A DNA stretch of 64,000 nucleotides from the NCBI GenBank assembly GCA_036365455.1, contig JAWQUS010000023.1:5022001-5086000 (forward strand). Direction: 5' to 3'. Below the pieces are notes generated by a model. It saw nothing but the letters and a program-made list of their open reading frames with translations. It had not been told where the DNA came from and made no database searches. Each line of letters begins with the position of its first letter. The stretch's first letter is position 1. Made by a program: the position numbers and the translations under genes. Source of the DNA: Macrosoma leucophasiata. Its lineage: Eukaryota > Arthropoda > Insecta > Lepidoptera > Hedylidae. This document shows, piece after piece, positions 1 to 12,000 of this stretch.

Positions 1-1
1 G

Positions 2-3000
2 GTGACGGGTCTGGACGACACGGTGCTGGCGATGGTGGGCCTCGACCTGCCGCAACACGACCTCACCGTCAAACGCGCGCCCAACAAACAGAAAGGATAT
101 CAGAGTGTAAGTCTGCATTGTACCCACAAATTAACCGAAACAAATTTCATTGATACTTAAACTAGTTTTTCGGATTTATTTTGAACAGATTAAAATGCTT
201 GTATAGGTTAGTGTTCAGAGACTGAACCACCATCTCTCATAGCAGTCTTATTCCAATATTAATTTGCTATGACGTATAAGAAATGTCAAAGCAAATTCGC
301 ATTAATAAAATATTACATCGCCTGCGATGCGACACCGCATCGCAAGGCGATGTATTCGTAGATATTTCTCGCTCGCAGATATTTGCGAACTCGCAGTTAT
401 GTGTGGGGCCTATAATTCTAAAATACTTTTTCTTGTGGGATGGTGATGGTGGGGTCAAAAGTCTTAGGAATCGGCGTGCATGTATGAAGAGAATGATGAA
501 GGTCGACGAACTCGTGCCTCGTATGTCAGAACCGATATATCAAGCGCTCTACACTCTCTGCCTACCCCGTTAGGGACCCGGCGTGAAGATACATACATAC
601 ATACATACTTTTCCTTGTCGTTTGACATAAGTCAAAACAAAGTAACATTAAAATAAGACTGCTATAAGAGATGGTGGTATGGCCCCGGCCATACTACAGC
701 ACGATTGTTAGCAACCTTTACCTAATCTACTGTACTGTGTTTCATGTCACCAGATAACAGTAGATACCAGCGACAGCGAGAACAGTTCGGTGGAGGAGAT
801 CGAGGAGATGGAGACCAGCGACGGTTTCACCGCCGACGATGACATGTTCGTCGAAACCGCATCGGAGAGGTTGCAGCCGCTCAGTGAGTTTCATTTTTTC
901 TTCTTTTCAATCGGTAACTTTGTTCGGTACGATTAGCGATCGCAGTGGCGGTTTTATTGTAATACGCTGCTGCCCATCTTGCGTTATCGCACTTGCTACC
1001 GCCCCGTTAGAATAGTTTGACCGCCATTGTTCGGTTTGTTTTTTATGTCGTTAAGTTGACAGACAAGCAGACGGGCCACCTGATGGTAAGTGGTCTCCAT
1101 CGCCTATGAACATTTGCAACACCAGGAGAACTGCCTGCCAGCCTTGAGGGAACCCCATATTGTAACCGAGGGAACACCTCCGAGGGAAGTTCGTTCCACA
1201 ATTTACACGTTCTGGGCAGAAACGAACGAGAAAACCGCACCGTTGAGCACTGCCAGGTGTCCAGTCGGTGAGGGTGAAACTTCTCTCTTCGGCGGGTAGT
1301 ACGGTGTAGGAAAAGAGACGGTGGCACCATGTCGGACAGTTCGACAGAGCACTCACCATTGTAGAGACGGTTGACGGTTTTTTTAATAATATACCCTTAC
1401 ACTCACAGCCCCACATCAGGTATAAACCTATGTCGTGGATGCCGTTGTATACATACAACACATACACAAACACCCAAACCCGAAACAAATATCTGTAGGC
1501 CATAAAAAATATTTGTCCCGGTGCGAGGATCGAACCCGCGACCCTTCGAATCATCGGTCATCTCACACCGCTGGACTAACCGGGTCGTCAGGTTGACTGA
1601 CTGCACTAGTGGAAGAATTCTCTTGCAATACAAGACAATTCTTCCGCTAGTGGGCGTTGGGGTCGTCACGTCCCGATGCCAGCGTTTTTATATAATAACG
1701 TTTATTTCACTTCACTGTTTAAACCTAATGTTAAGCTTGGTCACACTCCGGACATTCGGCTAAAATTCCATACAAACGCTTATTCTGGTTACCTATTACA
1801 TAGACATCAATCAGTACACGCGCACACAGAAATGTAGCACGTAGAGTTATGACTTAAAACCATCGCGAAATAAGTCGTCGCACTGACTACGTGTCGAAAT
1901 TAACTAAAAATAGACCGCTCGCAACCTCAGAGCTCTTTCAATTTAGGCGTTTTGGGTCGGACCGTCGCAGTGCCGATGCGGTGCGTTTGTCGTATGGCGT
2001 ACGGATGGTCATTTGTTTTGATACAAAGCACACGTTGCGGCAACAGTACGACGTCGGTACCGTGAACGCTCGACAACAAGAGAGACGCCAAACTGTTGCC
2101 GCACCGTGCGTTTAGTATGAAAACAAATGACCAGCCGTACGCCGTACGACAAACACAACGCTTCGGCACTGCAGCGGTCCGACACAATACGCATAAATTG
2201 AAAGAACCCTCACTGTTGAAGTTGATTCAACTGCCTCTCGAGGGGTGATGGGTGAGGCGGGGAAATCGGTCGAAACGTCGAAGTATCCATTCTATACGTA
2301 CATATTCACTGGCTTGGCAATTTAAAGTTCATTTTGGAATAAGAAAGGCAGAGAAGATTAATCAGCACCTCGCGTATCGGTCGACAGTGTCGGAGAACGT
2401 GGAGGACGAGGTGCTGGGCTGCATAGAGTTCGCGCAGCGCTTCCGCGCGCGCTACGGGCCCAACACGCCCACCTTCTTCGAGGGCACCCTGCAGGATGCC
2501 ATCAAGGAGTCCTGTCTCAAACCCGCCAAAGAGGTAATGTGCCGACACCCAAAGAACTTGGAAGAGGTTATATTTTCATACTTTTCCGTCGCTGCGAAGA
2601 AGATTGTGGTTTCAAAAAGTATAAAATATTGTCATTTGAACCACTAGAATACTAATAGTTTTTGAGATATCACCATTCGAAAGTTGCAAATTATGAAATG
2701 ATCTCAAACGGCTCATTCAAAATTGTAGAGACGTCACATGCTTGTATAATATACCTACGAGATCAATGACGAATTCAAGAAATCTTAAAATATCTTCGTT
2801 GATTTTGCGTTTTCATAAATAGTTAGCATAGTAAACTTTATTGAGATTTGTACATGGAATCTAATACTGTTATTATTTTTGAGCTTTTTTTTTTATTTTT
2901 CACATTTTTGTAACTGTTTATCAATAATGCACTGAATTTAATAATTGTTATGTTTATTCTTTTAATTTCCATGTTAGTCGAACTATGCCATTTAAAAAAT

Positions 3001-6000
3001 AATAATTACAAATTGTCAAATATATAAATATATATCCCTATTCAACTAACATTCGTTCAAACACTTCACAGAGAAAAGTGCTCGGCCTATATCTCCACCA
3101 CGAGCAGTCAGTACTATCCAACGTGTTCTGCGCACAACTGCTGGGCTGCGACACCGTGTTACAGACCCTGGCTGCCAACTTCCTGCTGTACGGCTGGGAC
3201 CTCACAGACCCCAACAATAACAACCTGTATGTATATCTTCGACTTCACACCGATATAATCTATGAATAATAGTCATAATTTCAGATAAAATATGTCCACT
3301 GCTGGACAAACCCCCAAAGATTGTCACAACGACCCGGTTAGTCCAGCGGTGTGAGATGACCGTTTTATTCGAAGGGTCGCGAGTTCGATCCCCTCACCGG
3401 GACAAATATTTGTATGGGCTACAGATATTTGTTTCGGGTCTGGGTGTTTGTGTATATGTTGTATGTGTTGTATGTATACAACGGCACCTACAACATAGGT
3501 TTATAGGGCTGTGAGTGTAAGCGTATTTTATTTTATTCCCCGCGATTGACTGCGACCTGGGGATAAGGACAATGTAATACCGACTCACTGTTTCTTTCAA
3601 TGTTTTAAAATCCATTTAAATATATTAAAGTCGTTGGCGCAGCTAGTATAAAAGTAGCCTAAGTTACTCTTTATTTCCTCAGCTAGCTGCCAGTGAAAGT
3701 CTCGCCAAAATCGGTCAAGCCCGATATTTTGTATTCGTATTTTAAGCAGTATAAAGTTAGTGTATTGGTCAGTCAGTCAAATATTTATTAAGTCAGTCAA
3801 GAGAGTACAGTCAGTAATTCGACTAAAGCGATGGCTACTTTACCAGAACATTTACGTTGAAGTTTTGGAGGCAACCTGAAAGGCCGTTGTTGTGTATGTA
3901 CGGTATGCGTTGTATGTATGTAAATTATTACCAATCACTTGTAGATATATACTTTATTAAATGTATCAGTTATAACTAATGTGTTAAGTACACGCTGTAG
4001 CAGACAGGAAGAAGATGATGTAATACATATTGACAATGACATTTTTTTTTTTTTTTTATGTAATGGAAGTGGTAAACAAGCATGCAGTTCACGTTGATGT
4101 TAAGTGATGACTGCAGCCTATACCCACACAAAGACTAAGGTCAAAAAGCAGATGCGTTACCACTCCTGAGGCCTAAGGTGTTACGCCTCTGTGCCGGAAA
4201 TTACAGGGCCGTACATTACCACCTGACCGGAACACGATAGTGCTGAACACTACCATTTAGCGGCAAGTATATTAGGTAATGCGGTGGTGCCTACGCCCGC
4301 GAGCTCCGTCACTGGAGCTCTACCACCAGTACAAAGTACATATATCCATAATACCAAATAACTCCAGTAGGGGCGCTGGCGAACTATGCGTTCCGAACAC
4401 ACACAATTATCTGACCTAACAGCCGTGTTTTTGCACTGTTATTCTATTTCACTATACACGGGCGCTGTAATAAACCTATTTAAAAAAAATGCCACCAACT
4501 TTATTTAATATAACTCATAAATACACCAAGAAACTGAAATATAATAAGAGCACACGCCTCTTTCAAGGTTCCCGTCAAAATCCTTTTTTTTTTAAGTTAG
4601 AGAGGGGTGTGTAATGTTATAATAACTTTAACGTTAACAAATGTCGTGGTGCAACCCAGACTGAGACTTTATTACCTCAGGTCCACTGTAATGTGAATGT
4701 AAATGGTAAGGTTCCTGGCGTCAGTGGCGACGGCGCTGGGCCCGGTGTCGAGCATGGCGATCCGCAGCATCCCGCTGGAGCGGCTGCCGGCGCTCGTCAT
4801 CATCATGCGCATCAAGTCCACCACCGGCGTCTACTCCATCATCAACGGTCAGTAACCTTACTCTGGTAAAGTAATATTTCAAAAATACGCTGGTGCAACG
4901 CATTCACACATGGTAGAAATTATATACCTTCAAAAAATTTTCGTAGGAGTCATCGTATAATGCTACCCATCTTAATTTCTCCCACGTTAGATCTTATGAA
5001 TTTTATGTTGCTGTCTCTTTTACTGTCGCTTTTTCGTTTCATCGACTTTCAAATCACAGCGCTGCTAATTAATAATAATTTCTGTTCTTCACTTCTTTGT
5101 AAGTGTAATCGGTTTGTAAAAGAGAAAATGAGGTATTCTACTGATATACATACGACGTGTAACAGGATTGAATGTACAACCCGAAACTAGTTTGTTCAGA
5201 ATCCGATAATATAAAATCATATAATCGATAGCCGATTTTAGGCATTTTTGATATGGGTAACATTTTATCCCAAAATTAATTACAATTCAGCAAATGATGG
5301 TCACCCATTTGGTGAACAGTCAATACAAACGAAGATGAGACTGACGTCTATCCAAAATGAACTGCTAGTCTCAACAAGCTTATTATCACTCGTTGAGACG
5401 TGCATTTTATTATTAATAATAATTTAAGAAATAAAATAGTGAAAATGAATCTTATTACTAGCGAGTGTTAAATAGGGGCACGCAGGTTACGCTAAGTCAC
5501 ATTGCGACAGTGTACGTGTGTGAGTTGGTCTGTGTTTTATGTGCGGTCGTAAGTAGATGTAGGGTAAGTATGAATAGGGTGTGCATACTGTTCTTACAAA
5601 TTGAGGACAACTTGTTTCTTAAATAAAAAATATTAAATACTTAAACATGTAATTTCAGTTCATGTATTATTATGATTATAACTCAATTCTCTAATCGAGG
5701 TGTTTTAGAGTGTGCATTATTCCCGTTACATGTTGTAAGTGTATATTATTATATATTTATTCTCAGTGACATTCTTGATACTCAATTTTTACAATTATAA
5801 ACCTTCGTGTGATTTGAACCTATTATTATTCACCTTAGTTTAGTTAAACTTAGTTTATGATTTCTGACATATCATAAGCGATGCTTGTAATCCTAAATGA
5901 TTAATAAACATTAACGATCTTATTCATAAAAAACGCTCATAGAAGGTTTATAGCATTCATTAGTAAAAATGCTCTATAAGCCTATAAAACGTTCTATGAA

Positions 6001-9000
6001 ATTGTTTATTCAGAAACGTTCTATAAACCTTCCATAGTTAAAATTCTGCTAATAGTCAAAATGTTGCCAGTGCAAGGAATTCAGTTGACAAATGAATCCA
6101 ACAAGAGATCAAACACGCCAAATTGTCTACAAATTATGTGTGAAAATGACCTTATTTCGAATAAAAGAAAAAATCAACGTCACGTCAATCGCGCGCACTT
6201 CTTAGCTACGTTTCATTAATCGACCGCAACGACCGCGACCAAGACCACTGAAATTGCCGTTTTGGTTTATTTATTTTGAAAGCACAAAATATTGGTGGAT
6301 CGGAGTGGACGCAATACGGTCGCGAACAGTGACGTTATTTATGACGTCAAACGACCGCTCGCGACGACCACGGGCCTCAGGTGGAACAATTCAAAGGGCG
6401 TTACGGTCGTTGTGGTCGATTAATGGAAAGCGCCCATGTCAATTTCAACAATCAGCTGTTGAATGTCGGCCATCTTAATTTGTCCTTATAGCATTGTTAT
6501 AGTAGGGTTCTGGCCTCTATAACTTTATAGTGGGTTTATAGAGTGCTTTAGCGCTAAAATGCTATTATGAATAAAGTTTTTCTTAAAGCATACGACCGCA
6601 TTACGACTTTACTCTCGAGCAAAGTACGCTTCGAACTGTCAAAACCCATACATTTCTGACAGTTCTAAGCATTCTTTGGTCAAAGTAAAGTCGTAGTGCG
6701 GTCTATGAATCTCGCCCTTAGAGGTGTTATAACTTTTTATGAATAAGACCGTTAGACTCTGACTCGAGTGCGATTAAATGACGATCCAGGCAACGTGGGC
6801 GTGTCGGAGCTGGTGGGCGGTCTGATGGAGGCGCTGGAGCGGTTCGCGGCGCAGCGGGACGAGGACGCGCGCCTGGAGCGCGAGCGGGACGCGCGCCAGC
6901 GGGTCAAGCGGGAGCAGGACGAGGCCTACCAGCAGAGCCTGGAGGCTGACAGGTCGCTACTGAGCTACATACACCGACACCGGAGGGGAGTAGCCATATA
7001 CAGGCTCTCCCCTCTGTCAAAGTACGAGCCCAAATGGGCCTATACCTTTCGCCTAGATGTTTAAATGTGTGCGTGGAATTGTTTCTGTATTTTGTGAAAG
7101 TCGAGGTGTGAGTTTCGTAGGAATAGACGAATTTTTGTAGTGTGCGTGTGTGTCGCACGCATTTCCCCCCCGCAAAAAATTACACACTGTTTTGCATCGG
7201 GAATAAACGCTATGGCTACTCCCCTCCGGTCCGCCGCGACCGGTGGGCCGCGTTGCTCTATGACTGAACTTTAAATTCTTTTTTTATGTATTAAAAATGG
7301 CAAACAAGCATGCAGTCCACATTGATGTCAAGTGATGACTGCAGCCTATAGACACTCACACAATGACCAGAGGTCAAAATGCGGATGTGTTGCCACTCCT
7401 GAGGCCTAAGGTGTTATGGCTCTGTGCCGGCAATTAAACTATATATTTGCCTTAACATCAGTTTTTGTGATGTTAACGTTCCGTACGTCCTAACATAGTA
7501 TGTTCTTAGGTTTTCGCGACCTGCACTCATTGAAATAAAACTAATTTTCGGATTTATTTCGCGTATATTAAACTAAAATGAATATTTATTCCAAGAATGG
7601 TTCTCGAGGCTATTGAGATTAAAAGACATCCAAAGGAGAATGACCAATTTTGTATGGGAGTTCGCCCTTCTTGCGTCTCGACGGGATTACTCGCAAAATA
7701 TAGGCAATATCTTAAGAAATGCGTGCGCAAAAAAGAAGAAAGGTATCAATAGGAGTTTTAAAAAAACTGCATTACAAACTTTTGGTTATTTTGAGGTTAA
7801 GTTTTGTGTGCTGTACCTGGCAGAGGTTACTAAAATAAGCGAAGACTATTTTAAAGTATTGTGTAGCATCTTAGCTGTTTTACTTACATCAAGTAGGTAT
7901 TATAGTTGCAATAATGACTACGCCTTGCGGTTATGGCGAAGTCATGATTCTTCTCCAGGTAGTAATACCAGACAAATATTTACAATTAATAAATAAATAT
8001 CTGGTTTTCATGTGGGTGTTTTTATGCTTTAAATTCACTTACCACCAATGTAAACTGTTTTTCTATTTGCCGCTTCATGATAATAAAAAGTGAGACATTT
8101 ATATGATGAATTTGAGCTAGGTCAAAACTAAGGTACTGTTCAAATTATATCCACTCGATACCTAGTGATTATACAAGACAAATAGTAGACATTAATAATC
8201 TATTCCGTTGAATATCGTTAATAAAGCAATCGATCGTTGAAATCGATTTTATTTCGACGAAATTATAAAGGTCCTAAAATGACCAGTGTCCAACACAAAA
8301 AAGTAAATAATGCAATGGTGTTGACATTGGCAGCTTGGTTATTGGTCTGCGATTGGCAGTTAATTACAAAATAATTTATTAACTTTTAAAAAATATCTTG
8401 TAAATCCCCATTCGTTTTATCGGGAAAAAAAATGTGAGTGAAATCTAAATTCAAGAAACAATTTTCTACATACAAGTTGTTAAGACGCCAATCAGGGCGA
8501 CTTTGGTCATTCTCCTTTCAATAGAGAAGATGGTTGGCGATTGTCACCAACATGGGATCCAATACTCAGTAGAATAAAAGCCCAACCGCAACGGTCTGTA
8601 AGACCTCAAGATACAATTAGTAACTTTTGTGTTAATCCTGAACGCTACGCAAGACGTTTGCGAAATAGATGGAGGTAGCTGCACATAATAATTTTTCAAA
8701 CTGCTGTTAGACGATTACCACCTCAGTCTGCCCGAGACCACGGAAGCTGAAAAGCGACCGAAACGACGGGTTCGATTTTAAATAATCATTTTAGTTAATA
8801 TACGCGAGATAAATCCGAAAACTAGTTTTATTTCAATCAGTTTTTGATCAAAGGCACAACGACTTGTGTAACTTTGAGTGCTGAACAAGTGATAAAGATC
8901 GGCTTGTGACGCATGTTTTCTTATGTCGCTATCACGCAAAATTATTCTCCGTAAACCGACTTTACAAACTTATCTTTTCCATACTGAACAGGATCTTAAT

Positions 9001-12000
9001 GCCGTGTTTTAGAACTGAGATCTGTATTAATAATAAGAGGCTATGGTATGGTAGCTAATGGTTGGTTTAACAGAAGCCCAACGAGATGAAGATTATTGTT
9101 GTATATTGTACTATCTATTTATTAGCCTATGTGTAAAGGAGCTGCGTTCATCCTCTCACTTTATATTGCGATTGATCAATCAACATAGGTTCTATTTTAT
9201 TTACAGAGCAAAAGAAGAAATTAAGAAACAGCAAGAATTAGAAATTAAACAGGAGATGGAGCGAGCAGAGTCAGAGCGATTAATGGAAGAAGCGAAAAAA
9301 GAGGTAATCATATATTTTTCATTTACATTTAATACCTGTAAATAAGTAATTATCTACAAGTGTATTATGTCATAAAAGTGGCACCATTTAACTCGAATTC
9401 GACATAACTTTGACAAGTAACGCTACCTACGCTACCTAAGTATTGTTAGATAGTTGACAGTTGCTGTCTGTCAATATACATTTTCAATCCCGATTTAATT
9501 GTTTTATTGTTTTTTTTTTTTAAGTAATGACGATGGAATTGTCAATGTCAACCCCATAGCAGTTTTTTTTTTTGGCGGGAACCTTGAAAGAGGCGTATGG
9601 TGCTCTTATTTTATTTCATTTTCTTGGTGTATTTTTAAGTTATATTGAATAAAGTTGGTGGCATTTTGTTTGATATAGGTTTATTACAGTGCCCGTGTAT
9701 AGTGAAATAGAATAACAGTGCGAAAACACGACCTTTCAGGTTGCCTCCAAAACTTCATTGTAAATGTTCTGGTAAAGTAGCCATCGCTTTACTCGACTTA
9801 ACTTGACTGTAACTCACTTGACTAACATATTATACTTGGTAACTTATATACTTGATACTTACATATTATACTTGATATTATACTAACTTTGACGCTGCTT
9901 AAATAAATACGAAATATCGTTTTACTTGACACTGGCAATATGCGTAATAGTGATGCCATAATAAATTAAAAAATAAAAAAACCCATAGCAACGATAGCCA
10001 TAACAAGCCGAGGTACCTTTTTAACCCCCGCCGCATAAAAAGGGGTGTTATATCACCGCTCTCCGAGCTGGTCATCCAGAGGTCATGGCAGACAGCATGC
10101 CTGATGAATGCTTTCTGAAGAAAACAAAACCTTTTTTTTTTTTTCTGTAAAGAATCAAGCCGCAGAAAGGCCGCCGACGACCACACGCACTTAAGCAAAA
10201 ACAAATCTCGGCGTGAATTGATGTATAAAACTAAACTAGTATCGTTCAACAGGAGTTAAGAGCGGGCGCGGCGGCCAGAGTGCCCCCCGAGCCGCGCGCC
10301 GACGCCTCGGACGTGGCGCGCGTCCGGGTCCGCCTGCCGCCGCCGCACCACACCTGCCTCGAGCGACGCTTCAACGCCAACGACACCCTCGCCGTACGTT
10401 ATACACACAATGGCTGCGTCCCACTAAACGACCGCGACGATTGTAACGCCTAATAGAATAGAATAATTATTCTTTATTGTACACTAATATTTTTTACAAA
10501 AATAAAATTAGATGCATAGCAAATAGGCAATACAACCAGGCGGTCTTATCGCTTAAAGCGATCTCTTCCAGACTACCTGTAGGTGGAAGGAGACTTTCGA
10601 TTTGGTTAAGACGGTAGGGGTGTACAGGTTAAATAAATAATACGTACAGTAATTACTTACTTTAGTACTTTATCGTTAAACTTTCACCTGAGGCCCGTGG
10701 CAATTTCGGCGGTCGTGGTCGCGGTCGTTGCGGCCGTTTAGTGGAACGCGCCCAATAAGGTCCATATTTCACCGGGACACCGTGTCGGTACGACCAGCCG
10801 CACCACCGTGGTGTTTGTGAGCTGTCAAACTAGATAACTGGTGGTAGAGCTCCAGTGACGAAGCTCGCGGGCGTAGGCACCACTTAACATACTTGCCGCT
10901 AAATGGTAGTGTTCAGCACTATCGTGTTCCGGTCAGGTGGTAATTAATGTACGGCCCTATAATTTCCGGCACAGAGGCATAACACCTTAGGCCTCAGGAG
11001 TGGTAAAGCATCTCCATTTTGACCTTGGTCTTTATGTGGGTGTCTATAGGCTGCAGTCATCACTTAACATCGATGTGAACTGCATGTTTGTTTGCCACTT
11101 TTATTACATAAAAAAATTATATGGGTTCGATGCCGGGGTCGGGGGCGTAACGGTTTAAAATCCTTTTTTGCTGGTTCTATTGGAATTTTTCCATTTTCTG
11201 CCCGGAGATTGCAACAGACTCACCACCTGTTACATGGGCCACAAACGTAACCGGCGAATCGTGGGTGTTTGCATGTATACTTAAATGCATGCATTTACCT
11301 CTGCCTACTCCTTCGGGGATTACAGGCGTGAAGTTACGTACGTATCATTAATATATCATGCCTCTTCTTATCTCCCACAGGCATTATTAGACTTCCTAGC
11401 GTCAAAGGGCTACCCAAAAGAAAACTACAAGGTCATCTCCAGCTGGCCTAGGAGAGACGTAAGTATTAGAGGCAATCACTTAATATCCATATGAACTGCA
11501 TGTTTGTTTGCCATCTACGTAATATAAAAAAAAAAGAAATGATATGAGTGCGTGAAATAATCGTGGTGATTATCCGATCCACGCCACACATAGGTATCTC
11601 TTCGGCACCAATTCCAGTGATCTAACTGATCTCTCAAATGTTGTCTTATGCACAAATATAAGATGTTGAATGAATTGCTATTTTGTATAATTACTGTTGT
11701 AAATTTTCTGGTGTTCAATAAAGTGTATTCATTCATTCAAGATCCCAATAAGCGAGACAACACAATACTCTTTCTTGTACACACAAAAATAACATAATCC
11801 CTACTAATATTATAAATGCGAAAGTAACTGTAAATCTGTCTGTCTGTCTGTTACCTTTTTACGTCCTATTGATCACACGCTCCATGACTTTACAGAGTAG
11901 TCGTATACTACTCTGTAAAGTCATGGAGCGTGTGATCAATACTCAACTGCTGCAGTATCTAGAGGATCATCAGCTGATCAGTGACCGCCAATATGGATTT

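Larger units (their letters stand above)
5919..6747. mobile_element. TIR element G, with H and E nested inside
   Basis: Ends CTTATTCATAAAAA at 5919 and its inverted copy TTTTTATGAATAAG ending at 6747. Subterminal sequence is rich in related pieces (TTCTATAAACCTTCCATAG, TAGAAGGTTTATAGCATT). Two other elements sit within it: H at 6203-6436 and E at 6588-6720. No transposase. Lies in FAF1 intron 5. Confidence 0.65.

Noticed and set aside
283..573. Open frame of 96 codons
   Set aside because: Lies inside TIR element L, includes the hairpin and the repeat M segment; no family features.
4721..4903. Minus-strand open frame rich in Arg/His
   Set aside because: Shadow of FAF1 exon 5 on the other strand.
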